Positions 16,891 to 24,197 of a stretch of DNA of 64,000 nt are shown one piece after another. Source of the stretch: Streptococcus sp. Marseille-Q6470. Its GTDB lineage: Bacteria > Bacillota > Bacilli > Lactobacillales > Streptococcaceae. Every line of letters begins with the position of its first letter. Within the stretch, counting starts at the first letter, position 1. The stretch lies in contig NZ_OX336385.1 of NCBI RefSeq assembly GCF_946902905.1, positions 434,001 through 498,000 on the forward strand, given 5' to 3'. The notes below the pieces were generated by a model. That model made no database searches. It was not told where the DNA came from and worked only from the letters and a program-made list of their open reading frames with translations. The translations under genes and the position numbers were made by a program.

Positions 16891-17400
16891 TTATCTAGTC
16901 AAATCAATACGTTGACCAATTTTACCAATGATAATTGCTCCGACAATTAGTGATGCGAATTCCCCGATACCAGTAGTAAACCATGTAAAGAAGAATGGTG
17001 CTTCAGCTACAATTGATAATTCAGCAGCAATTGTTACCATTGAAATTGAAAAAAGAATTGAAAAGAAGAAATGATCTTTACGAATCAATCCATTAAATAG
17101 ATAGTCTTTACTGTATTTGCTAAACAACAAAACTCCTAAACTTAGGAAGACGAGTGTTGAGCCGCCACCAACAGCGACATCAATGAGTCCAAAACTGAAG
17201 AAATTAGCAATCATACATCCAAGCGTAACACCGATAATGTACTTAGGATTATAAAAAGCTAGGAAATTCATCATTTCAGAAATACGGAATTGGTAAGCAC
17301 CGTAGCTGATAGCATTGAGTGGTGGTGTGATAGTCAAAACCACATAAATAGCTGCGACAATGGCAATGTCAGCCAAATCGCGGACAGTAAGTTTTTTCAT
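16891..17400 (-). CDS. queT: QueT-type queuosine precursor transporter
   Basis: A 169-residue membrane protein of the QueT (COG4708) family, with about five hydrophobic segments and the motif SYGAYQFRISEMMNFLAFYN. It imports a queuosine precursor (preQ1 or related) as the substrate-binding subunit of an ECF transporter. The start at 17400 is fixed by the AAAGGAG at 17406-17412 that forms the 3' end of the preQ1-II riboswitch immediately upstream, so translation is controlled by the ligand. No ECF ATPase genes are adjacent; a shared energising module elsewhere is the usual arrangement for group II ECF transporters. Confidence 0.93.
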   Translation of the reverse strand: MKKLTVRDLADIAIVAAIYVVLTITPPLNAISYGAYQFRISEMMNFLAFYNPKYIIGVTLGCMIANFFSFGLIDVAVGGGSTLVFLSLGVLLFSKYSKDYLFNGLIRKDHFFFSILFSISMVTIAAELSIVAEAPFFFTWFTTGIGEFASLIVGAIIIGKIGQRIDLTR

Positions 17401-17404
17401 GTTT

Positions 17405-17462
17405 TCTCCTTTAGCGGCTCCCCCGCGTTTAATATGCTTGGTGAAAGAAGCTAAGCACCAAG
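17405..17462 (-). ncRNA. PreQ1-II riboswitch of queT
   Basis: The minus-strand sequence reads CTTGGTGCTTAGCTTCTTTC, then ACCAAGCATATTAAACGCGG, then GGGAGCCGCTAAAGGAGAA, which matches the streptococcal preQ1-II class nearly base for base. Helix P2 is CTTGGTG/CACCAAG, the optional P4 is GCGG/CCGC with a GGGAG loop, and the AAAGGAG at the end is the Shine-Dalgarno of queT. By established knowledge ligand binding hides the SD and lowers translation of the transporter. Confidence 0.95.
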
Positions 17463-17481
17463 GGTTGAACAAGTCAACTTT

Positions 17482-17520
17482 ATTAGTATAGCACATTTAA
17501 AGGCTTTATGCTATACTAAT
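17482..17520. promoter_or_regulatory. Symmetric divergent promoter pair between queT and the GtrA-like gene
   Basis: A 12-bp perfect inverted repeat, ATTAGTATAGCA (17482-17493) and TGCTATACTAAT (17509-17520), holds one extended -10 box (TGC-TATACT) in each arm, pointing outward. On the plus strand the box is at 17512-17517; on the minus strand at 17485-17490. No good -35 is needed for an extended -10. Confidence 0.75.
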
Positions 17521-17523
17521 CTT

Positions 17524-17958
17524 ATGAAAAGATACATTAAAAAATTCTTCGATAATGAAATTTTGTCTTATTTATTTTTCGGCGTTGCTACTACTGTTGT
17601 TTCTGTAGGGACTCGCATGATTATTTTTTACTTGACACAGCAAGAATTAACAGCTACTGCTCTAGGTAATATAACCGGTATCCTATTTGCTTTCTTCACG
17701 AATGACACTATTGTTTTTAAACAAAAACGAGCAAATTGGTTTAGACGTCTTATCAAATTCTCAGGAGCTAGACTTTTTACCTTCTTACTTGATATGGTAT
17801 TAACCTTTATCTTTGTCACTGAATTTCCTCATATTATTGGTCAATTTGTAGGTGATGATATTAATATAATTAACACAATTGAAATAGGGTTTGCTCAAGT
17901 TACAATTGTTGTTTTAAATTACCTATTTAGCAAGCTTTTTGTTTTTAAAAATAAATGA
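17524..17958 (+). CDS. GtrA-like membrane protein
   Basis: A 144-residue protein with four membrane segments and the GtrA-family landmarks: an N-terminal FGVATTVVSVGTRMI helix, FTNDTIVFK after helix 2, KFSGARLFTFLLDM at helix 3 and a terminal NYLFSKLFVFK. Family members are thought to move or support undecaprenyl-linked sugars in glycan modification; here no partner glycosyltransferase is adjacent. There is no Shine-Dalgarno, and the ATG lies 6 bases after a TGCTATACT promoter box, so the message probably starts at the ATG itself. Confidence 0.82.
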   Translation: MKRYIKKFFDNEILSYLFFGVATTVVSVGTRMIIFYLTQQELTATALGNITGILFAFFTNDTIVFKQKRANWFRRLIKFSGARLFTFLLDMVLTFIFVTEFPHIIGQFVGDDINIINTIEIGFAQVTIVVLNYLFSKLFVFKNK

Positions 17959-17967
17959 GCGCTTTTC

Positions 17968-17996
17968 TTGCATTCAACATAGATTTACGATATAAT
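17968..17996 (+). promoter_or_regulatory. Promoter of mscL
   Basis: TTGCAT (17968-17973), a 17-base spacer and a perfect TATAAT (17991-17996), 32 bases before the mscL ATG, which has AAAGGAAAA upstream. Confidence 0.85.
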
Positions 17997-18028
17997 TTAG
18001 ACTGAAAAATTTCGAAAGGAAAAAGATT

Positions 18029-18409
18029 ATGTTAAAGGATCTTAAAGATTTCTTGCTCCGTGGCAACGTCGTTGACCTTGCTGTCGGTGTGATCATCGCC
18101 ACTGCTTTTGGTGCTATCATCAATTCATTTGTTAATGATATCATCACTCCACTTCTATTGAACCCAGCCTTGGAAGCTGCGCATGTACAAAACATTGCTG
18201 AGCTTGCTTGGAATGGTGTTACATATGGTAAATTCTTGAGCGCTGTTATTAACTTTGTTGTAATTGGTACTGTTCTCTTCTTCATGATTAAAGTTATTGA
18301 GAAAGCTCAAAACCTTCGTAAGAAAGAGGAAGTTGCTGAAGAAGCTCCAGCTGGTCCAACTGAATTGGAAGTTCTTCAAGAAATCAAAGCACTTCTTGAA
18401 AAAAAATAA
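18029..18409 (+). CDS. mscL: Large-conductance mechanosensitive channel
   Basis: A 126-residue MscL. The first transmembrane helix carries the conserved G-N-V-V-D-L-A-V-G-V-I-I-A-T-A-F-G segment, followed by a variable periplasmic-side loop, a second helix (VINFVVIGTVLFFMIKVI) and a charged cytoplasmic helix rich in E and K. It forms a pentameric emergency valve opened by membrane tension on hypo-osmotic shock. It has its own promoter with a 17-base spacer and its own terminator, so it is monocistronic. Confidence 0.97.
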   Translation: MLKDLKDFLLRGNVVDLAVGVIIATAFGAIINSFVNDIITPLLLNPALEAAHVQNIAELAWNGVTYGKFLSAVINFVVIGTVLFFMIKVIEKAQNLRKKEEVAEEAPAGPTELEVLQEIKALLEKK

Positions 18410-18415
18410 ACATTT

Positions 18416-18448
18416 AAAAGGATTTAGATATTGTCTAAATCCTTTTTT
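18416..18448. terminator. Terminator of mscL
   Basis: Stem AAAAGGATTTAGA (18416-18428) with TCTAAATCCTTTT (18434-18446) around TATTG and a run of T after it. Confidence 0.92.
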
Positions 18449-18476
18449 ATTGGGAAAATTAATGTTTAGATGACTC

Positions 18477-18505
18477 TTGAGTTACACCATCTTTTTTGAT
18501 ATAAT
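18477..18505 (+). promoter_or_regulatory. Promoter of the tRNA-Arg gene
   Basis: TTGAGT (18477-18482), a 17-base spacer, and TATAAT (18500-18505), 11 bases upstream of the mature tRNA 5' end. Confidence 0.85.
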
Positions 18506-18516
18506 GAGGGAAGTTT

Positions 18517-18588
18517 CCACCCTTAGTGTAATGGATATCACGTAAGATTCCGGTTCTTGAGATGGGGGTTCGATTCCCTCAGGGTGGA
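18517..18588 (+). tRNA. tRNA-Arg, anticodon CCG
   Basis: A 72-base cloverleaf without encoded CCA. The acceptor stem is CCACCCT with AGGGTGG, the discriminator base A; the D arm is GTG/CAC; the anticodon stem TAAGA/TCTTG encloses the loop TTCCGGT with CCG at the anticodon position, which reads CGG arginine codons; the T stem GGGGG/CCCTC encloses TTCGATT. It stands alone with its own promoter and terminator, and I see no integrated element at its 3' end. Confidence 0.95.
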
Positions 18589-18600
18589 TAGATATAAACG

Positions 18601-18627
18601 AAAAAGCAACGGTTTACGTTGCTTTTT
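18601..18627. terminator. Bidirectional terminator between tRNA-Arg and the MFS gene
   Basis: Stem AAAAAGCAACG (18601-18611) with CGTTGCTTTTT (18617-18627) around GTTTA; serves both the rightward tRNA and the leftward transporter gene. Confidence 0.9.
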
Positions 18628-18633
18628 TCTATA

Positions 18634-19800
18634 TTAATCTTGTCTTTGAATATAGATCATTGATACCAACGAAAGTAAAATAACTCCAAGTCCGATGATT
18701 AAAAAGGAAACTAATTGCACACTTGGTAGAAATGTCATCAAACCTTTCGCAACCGGCATAAAGAGAATTGCCAGTGTAAAAATGGTACTCAATACCCTCC
18801 CCAGATAGTCTCCATCAACCTTGATCTGTACCTGAGTGAAAAAGTGAATATTAAAAATTGTCATAAAGAGTTCACAAACTAGGTTTCCTGAAAAAGTAAG
18901 AAAATTAGGCAGTGGTAAGCCCATCATGAAAACTCCTACTCCTGTGAGGATCAATAAGAACAAAAGTGTATTCATACTCGATTTAAATTTATTGGCTATC
19001 AGTGCTCCGATGATTGAGCCAATTGCACCCATGGTTAAGATAGTTGCATAGGCTCCTTCTACACCATAGAGTTTATTTGAAAAAGGGAGCAAAAACTCAA
19101 AAGCTGCAAAAAAGAAATTCACACTGGAAGCCACTAACAAGAGAAAGAAAATTTCTTTTTGATGCCAGATATAGTGCAAGCCATCTTTGATATCTGCAAA
19201 AATATCTTTCCCTGTAAAACTCTTCTGCTCTTGAACCTTTGGTTCTTCTTTGGGAAGTAAAGACACTAGGGCAAAAGCGATGAAAAAGGTCAAAGCATCT
19301 AATAAGAGCGTCAGATGGAGACTTGCAAATTGTAAAACAAGGAAAGAAACCACAGGAGAACTAACACTAACTACCTGCAAAACTAACTCTAAGCGTGAAT
19401 TGTAAGTCACTATCTCGTTTTTTTCTACAACTTCTGTGATAATAGCTTTATTGGCAGTTCGAGAAAATGCAAAGGCAATGGCTTGAACAATATTAGCAAA
19501 GATCAAAGCTCCAATCATCCAGCTGTCGTTCCTTATAAAAGAAATAGCCAGACAAAGAATTCCACAAATCAAGTCTGTCGTCATCAAAATCTTGCGACGC
19601 GAAAAACGGTCTGAAATCACGCCTCCAAATGGATTAGCTAGTATAGCTGTCACTAATTCTGAAATTTGATAAATCCCTAGAACGGTTTGCCCAATTGTCC
19701 CCATTGAGGCTAACCAAACACTATTTCCATAATCATAGAGCATATTTCCTAGTTTATTAATAGCTCCACGACTAATCAACTGTACTGCATATCGATTCAT
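18634..19800 (-). CDS. Major facilitator superfamily exporter
   Basis: A 388-residue transporter with about twelve hydrophobic segments and the MFS motif A region G-G-V-I-S-D-R-F-S-R-R-K between helices 2 and 3. It resembles the MFS_3/macrolide- and enterobactin-exporter-like branch, so drug or peptide export is a reasonable guess; the substrate is not known. The start at 19800 follows AGAGGAG. It lies directly downstream of an Rgg-type regulator in the same direction, and a 6-bp inverted repeat in the short gap suggests that the regulator controls it. Confidence 0.85.
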   Translation of the reverse strand: MNRYAVQLISRGAINKLGNMLYDYGNSVWLASMGTIGQTVLGIYQISELVTAILANPFGGVISDRFSRRKILMTTDLICGILCLAISFIRNDSWMIGALIFANIVQAIAFAFSRTANKAIITEVVEKNEIVTYNSRLELVLQVVSVSSPVVSFLVLQFASLHLTLLLDALTFFIAFALVSLLPKEEPKVQEQKSFTGKDIFADIKDGLHYIWHQKEIFFLLLVASSVNFFFAAFEFLLPFSNKLYGVEGAYATILTMGAIGSIIGALIANKFKSSMNTLLFLLILTGVGVFMMGLPLPNFLTFSGNLVCELFMTIFNIHFFTQVQIKVDGDYLGRVLSTIFTLAILFMPVAKGLMTFLPSVQLVSFLIIGLGVILLSLVSMIYIQRQD

Positions 19801-19820
19801 AAAAACTCCTCTCAAATTTT

Positions 19821-19852
19821 GAAACTATTGTATCAAAACTTGAAGGAGTTTC
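19821..19852. promoter_or_regulatory. Inverted repeat in the rgg-MFS gap, candidate operator
   Basis: GAAACT (19821-19826) and AGTTTC (19847-19852) are separated by 20 bases and enclose a TACAAT-like -10 on the minus strand, about 30 bases before the transporter start. Binding by the neighbouring Rgg protein is inferred from position only. Confidence 0.4.
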
Positions 19853-19882
19853 TCATTATTCCCATATTTGGGAAAATTAATC

Positions 19883-20740
19883 TTAAACAAACTTATCGTA
19901 ATGTTCCTGGTAGTAAGCTACTTGCTCTGGAAGACCTAGTAGGTCAAAAATACGCATGGCCTCATTCATCTGCTTACATCCTTCTTTACACTGTCCTTTT
20001 TGGTACAAGGCAAAGCCTTTTAAATAATGGAAAACATTACGCTCATACAGTTTAATATCATTACCAATAATCTTCCCTACGTAAGATTCAAAATAGCTGG
20101 CATTTTCAAAAGAACGATGTTCTAAACAATGTTGGTAACAATTAAGAGCTAAAATCAAGACCAGTTTTCTATGGCGACCAATTTCTTGATAAAATTCTTC
20201 CCTCTCCATAACTTCTCTACCAAGCCGAGTGACATAGTCCACATCGTAGAAACTATAGAGGTTACCGAAAAGGATCAACTCATACATGGTCCATTCATCC
20301 GTCTGAAAAAGATAATCTGCCACCTTATCCAGATCACCTTGCTTCATCGTGTAGCTGGCATCTCTTTGACAAATCAAACCTTGTAACAAAATCCAGTTCA
20401 GCTCAAAATAGAGGGGATTTGTTGAACTCTTAGCCTTTTCAAGTTGTTCTTCTTGAAGTTTTTGAAAACCTGCAATATCATTTGAGTAGTAAAGTGGAAT
20501 AATCTGAGCCATCAATCCGACATGCTTGTGATGTTGAAAATTTCTAGTCTTATCCATAAAATTCTCAATCGTCACGTGAATATTATCTAATATTTCAAAG
20601 AAACGAGATGTAGCCAGATCCGACTCCCCCAATTCAAAGCGGGATAATTGGGAGGTCGAACAGGCATCTCCTGCAGCTTCTTTTAGAGAATAATTTTTAC
20701 TGATTCGAAATTCACGAAAAACTTTTCCAAGATTTTCCAT
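19883..20740 (-). CDS. Rgg/MutR family transcriptional regulator
   Basis: A 285-residue protein with an N-terminal XRE-type helix-turn-helix (residues about 5-60: FREFRISKNYSLKEAAG, then STSQLSRFELGES) and a C-terminal all-helical, TPR-like domain, the layout of Rgg peptide-sensing regulators. The start at 20740 sits 1 base after the stop of the ABC-F gene, so it is probably translationally coupled to it. No short hydrophobic peptide gene is evident next to it, so the cognate signal, if any, is unknown. The likely target is the MFS gene downstream. Confidence 0.85.
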   Translation of the reverse strand: MENLGKVFREFRISKNYSLKEAAGDACSTSQLSRFELGESDLATSRFFEILDNIHVTIENFMDKTRNFQHHKHVGLMAQIIPLYYSNDIAGFQKLQEEQLEKAKSSTNPLYFELNWILLQGLICQRDASYTMKQGDLDKVADYLFQTDEWTMYELILFGNLYSFYDVDYVTRLGREVMEREEFYQEIGRHRKLVLILALNCYQHCLEHRSFENASYFESYVGKIIGNDIKLYERNVFHYLKGFALYQKGQCKEGCKQMNEAMRIFDLLGLPEQVAYYQEHYDKFV

Positions 20741-20741
20741 C

Positions 20742-22643
20742 TTACACCTGCTCCGACAATTCTTCCCACTCAAGCATAGCTTCTTCCTGGCGCTGACTAA
20801 TCTTATCTAGTTCAGCTTGCAATTGCATGAGTTCATCCGCATCATTGGTTGTATGCATTTGTTCAGAAATAGCTTGGGCTTGATTTTCTAATTCTTCGAT
20901 TTCTGCCTCTAGGTTTTCGATTTGTCTCATTAACTTACGAAGTTCTTTTTGACTTTCTTTTTGTGCTTGGTAATCATTAACTGGAGTTTCTTCATTTTTA
21001 TTGCTATCAACTAACGTTGCCACTACTTTGCTAACTTCTATCTCTGCTTTCTTTTCGACATAATAGTCATAATCACCAAGATAGAGGGTTGAGCCATTTT
21101 CAGATAATTCAAGAACATGAGTTGCTACTCGGTTGATAAAATAACGGTCATGACTGACAAAGAGTAAAGTCCCATCAAAGTCAATCAGGGCATTTTCCAA
21201 GACTTCCTTGCTATCGATATCCAAGTGGTTTGTCGGCTCATCAAGTATCAGAAAGTTATTGTTTTCCATGGACAGTTTAGCCAGCAACAAGCGAGCTTTT
21301 TCTCCACCTGAAAGCATGCCAACTGATTTCTTGACATCGTCCCCTGAGAAAAGGAATGCCCCCAAGCGATTACGGATTTCTACTTCTGGCGTTAATTTGA
21401 AATCATTCCAAAGTTCATCTAAAACTGTATTGCTTGGTGTCAACTTACTTTGAGTTTGATCATAGTAGCCAACTTCAACATTTGCACCGAAACGTTTCTC
21501 ACCCTTTATAAAAGGAAGCTGATCAACAATAGACTTGATAAAGGTTGTCTTCCCGATACCATTAGGACCAACTATTGCAACAGCATTCATCTTACGAAGG
21601 TCCAGGTTGATCGGTTCAGATAAGATTTCCCCATCATAGCCAATAGCAGCATTTTCAACTGTCAAAACGACATTACCAGATACTTTATCAGAATGGAAGG
21701 TCATATTAGCTGATTTATTCCCAGCTTCAGGCTTGTCTAAACGCTCCATCTTTTCCAGTTGTTTACGTCTAGATTGGGCACGCTTGGTTGTCGATGCTCG
21801 AACGAGATTTCGGTTAACAAAGTCTTCTAAAGCAGCAATTTCCTTCTGTTGCTTTTCGTAGTTCTTAGCTTCAGTCAGTAACTTCTGTTCTTTCTGATTC
21901 ACAAAGCTTGAGTAGTTCCCTACGTATCTATCTAAAGAATGTTTGGTTAAGTCCAAGGTAATTGTTGCTACCTTATCCAAAAAATATCGGTCGTGACTGA
22001 CGATAATGAGAGCACCGCTATAGTTTACAAGGTAGTTTTCTAGCCAAGCAATCGTTTCAATATCCAGGTGGTTGGTTGGCTCATCCAAAACCAAGAGATT
22101 TGGCTTTTCAAGGAGCATTTTGGCTAGCGCTAATCGTGTATTTTGCCCTCCAGAAAGCTCAGCGATTCGCATATGCCACATAGACTCGTCAAACTTAAAA
22201 CCATTTAAAATGGAGCGAATATCGGCTTCATAGGTAAATCCTCCAGCCTGACGGAATTCTTCAGATAGACGATCGTAGTCTGACATGATCTTATCGAGAT
22301 CTGCACCTGTCTTTTCCCCCATCTCCAGTTCCATTTGGCGAAGCTGTTTCTCTGTAGTACGTAAGTCGTCAAAGACGTGAAGCATTTCGTCATAGATAGT
22401 ATTTTCTGATTCAAATCGACTATCCTGTGCTAAGTAAGAAAGGGAAATGTCTTTTTTCTTATTAATCTCACCAGAAGTTGGCTCTTCTTCCCCGACTAAT
22501 ATCTTTAATAGTGTCGACTTACCTGCTCCATTTTTCCCAACGAGAGCAATACGATCTCTTTCATCTACTTGTAGATTAATATTTTCAAATAGAACATCGC
22601 CTGCAAAAGAACGTTCGATTTTATTAGCTTGTAAAATAATCAT
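20742..22643 (-). CDS. ABC-F family ATPase (Uup/YdiF-like)
   Basis: A 633-residue soluble protein with two ABC cassettes: Walker A GKNGAGKST at 36-44 and GPNGIGKTT in the second half, signature LSGGQNTRLALA and LSGGEKARLLLA, and Walker B LLVLDEPTNHLD twice. Between them is the long ABC-F linker with KRAQSRRKQLEKMERLD, and a C-terminal coiled coil rich in E and Q follows the second cassette. There is no membrane part. ABC-F proteins act on ribosomes; this one looks like a housekeeping translation factor of the YdiF/Uup group rather than a resistance protein, though that is not provable here. The downstream rgg gene is coupled to it. Confidence 0.9.
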   Translation of the reverse strand: MIILQANKIERSFAGDVLFENINLQVDERDRIALVGKNGAGKSTLLKILVGEEEPTSGEINKKKDISLSYLAQDSRFESENTIYDEMLHVFDDLRTTEKQLRQMELEMGEKTGADLDKIMSDYDRLSEEFRQAGGFTYEADIRSILNGFKFDESMWHMRIAELSGGQNTRLALAKMLLEKPNLLVLDEPTNHLDIETIAWLENYLVNYSGALIIVSHDRYFLDKVATITLDLTKHSLDRYVGNYSSFVNQKEQKLLTEAKNYEKQQKEIAALEDFVNRNLVRASTTKRAQSRRKQLEKMERLDKPEAGNKSANMTFHSDKVSGNVVLTVENAAIGYDGEILSEPINLDLRKMNAVAIVGPNGIGKTTFIKSIVDQLPFIKGEKRFGANVEVGYYDQTQSKLTPSNTVLDELWNDFKLTPEVEIRNRLGAFLFSGDDVKKSVGMLSGGEKARLLLAKLSMENNNFLILDEPTNHLDIDSKEVLENALIDFDGTLLFVSHDRYFINRVATHVLELSENGSTLYLGDYDYYVEKKAEIEVSKVVATLVDSNKNEETPVNDYQAQKESQKELRKLMRQIENLEAEIEELENQAQAISEQMHTTNDADELMQLQAELDKISQRQEEAMLEWEELSEQV

Positions 22644-22687
22644 GTAACTATTTTACTATCTTTTTCCGTTTTTCACAATTCCAATAA

Positions 22688-22716
22688 AAAAGTTCGAGCT
22701 TTAAACTCGAACTTTT
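22688..22716. terminator. Terminator of the DUF5105-like lipoprotein gene
   Basis: Stem AAAAGTTCGAG (22688-22698) with CTCGAACTTTT (22706-22716) around CTTTAAA, directly after the lipoprotein stop on the minus strand and upstream of the ABC-F gene. Confidence 0.9.
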
Positions 22717-22721
22717 AAATT

Positions 22722-23960
22722 TTAATAACCGATACCACCACGGAATGTACGTGCCATATCTTTTAAGTTATAGTTCTTAGAAGATGTGTCGATTGTCCAT
22801 TTACCATCTTTCTTAGTCATCTTGATTTCGTAACCTTCTTTTTGCATATTATCGCTAGTATCAAGAGGAGTTGAATCAAATTGACTTGGTGCATTTTCTA
22901 AAATGTACTTCTCACCAGCTTTCATAGCTTCTGAGTAGTTGCTGTATTTACCTTTGTTTTCTTCATAGAATTTACGGCTCAATTCATGAACATTCAAGTT
23001 ATCCAAATCGATTGTTTCAGGTCTTACATAGATAACTGCATAGTCTGGCAAGTAAGTTTTTACTTTGTAATCAACTTTTGCTCGTTTTGCATTTGCTTTG
23101 ATGTACGCTTCTGCAAATGTACGAAGTTCAGAATCAGAAGGCTTGTAGTTGTAGAATCCTTTACCAAATGACTCGATGAATTTCTTGATAAATTCTTCTC
23201 TATCAGCCTTCACGTCATTTGTGATCACATCAGAGTCGCTTGAAGATTTTTTGTCATCTGATTTTTTGTCTTCAGACTTATTACCATCTTTCTTTTCTTC
23301 AGATTTCTTATCGTCTGATTTCTTGTTGTCTGATTTTTTATCTTCAAGCGCGACGATTTGAGTTTTATCATTAGTAAAGCTTACGTTTGATGCACCACCA
23401 GTGTTTTCACCATCTAGGTAAACAGCATCAACATATTTTTTCATAGCTTCTTTGGCTTCATCAATAGTGTCTTCGTATTGGCTTGGGTCAACCTTGATAG
23501 CTACGTCATTTTTACCTTTTTTATTTTCTTTTACATCATCGTAAAAGCTTGGCGCAAAGTGAAGTTCATACTTAGCATCTTTATCAACTTCATAAACTAC
23601 ATAACCAGCAACACTCTTGCCTTTAGAGAGGCTATCTCCGTATGACATGAATTTTGTTTTACTGTCAGATTCATAAATTTGAATTGGTTCAACTTTTTCA
23701 TCTTTTTCGTTATAAAGTGTGATATCTTGGCTGGTAAAACTAAACTGTTTATCACGATTGTTTTTAATTTCTACTTGAAGAGCAAGATAGTGTGATGATG
23801 AATCTTCATCTTTTGGTAAGACATACATACCGTCTTTAACAGAAACTTCAAAGTTTGAGTTAGATGCAGTACCATTGTCACTTGCTTTCTTACTATTTCC
23901 ACAAGCTACCAATGCTAAAGCAGTCAAAACTAAAGCAGAATGCTTAAGAACCTTTTTCAT
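22722..23960 (-). CDS. Surface lipoprotein with charged repeat linker (DUF5105-like)
   Basis: A 412-residue lipoprotein. The signal peptide ends in a lipobox with C20 (LALVAC). Residues about 35-170 form an Ig-like, DUF4352/DUF5105-type beta domain, then a low-complexity linker made of K-K-S-D/E units (about residues 205-250), then a C-terminal helical domain ending in a probable DUF5105 module (DGKWTIDTSSK). The start at 23960 has AAAGGAG upstream. It should be anchored on the outer face of the membrane; function unknown. The repeated GATTTTT/TCATC-type codons of the linker make it prone to length changes. Confidence 0.82.
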   Translation of the reverse strand: MKKVLKHSALVLTALALVACGNSKKASDNGTASNSNFEVSVKDGMYVLPKDEDSSSHYLALQVEIKNNRDKQFSFTSQDITLYNEKDEKVEPIQIYESDSKTKFMSYGDSLSKGKSVAGYVVYEVDKDAKYELHFAPSFYDDVKENKKGKNDVAIKVDPSQYEDTIDEAKEAMKKYVDAVYLDGENTGGASNVSFTNDKTQIVALEDKKSDNKKSDDKKSEEKKDGNKSEDKKSDDKKSSSDSDVITNDVKADREEFIKKFIESFGKGFYNYKPSDSELRTFAEAYIKANAKRAKVDYKVKTYLPDYAVIYVRPETIDLDNLNVHELSRKFYEENKGKYSNYSEAMKAGEKYILENAPSQFDSTPLDTSDNMQKEGYEIKMTKKDGKWTIDTSSKNYNLKDMARTFRGGIGY

Positions 23961-24132
23961 AATAGAAAATCTCCTTTTTTTATTTATTATATTGTACCAT
24001 ACAGTCAAAAATTTTCAAACCAGAAACAGGAAATCGCTTTAAAAATATTGTAAATTTTTAAATATAATAAATATCTACTCATTCTATGATTAAAATGAAA
24101 CTTAAATTCAAATAACTGAGCCACGCTAACGT

Positions 24133-24161
24133 TTTACTAAAACTTTAAATAGTGGTATAAT
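24133..24161 (+). promoter_or_regulatory. Promoter of pgm
   Basis: TTTACT (24133-24138), 17 bases, then an extended TGG-TATAAT (-10 at 24156-24161), 36 bases before the pgm ATG, which has AAAGGAG. Confidence 0.75.
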
Positions 24162-24197
24162 GAAGGCGATTAGATTATATATTAAAGGAGAAATCTT

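Noticed and set aside
18517..18588. Integration of an element at tRNA-Arg
   Set aside because: The tRNA is followed immediately by a terminator and a normal MFS gene; no integrase or repeated tRNA 3' end is present.
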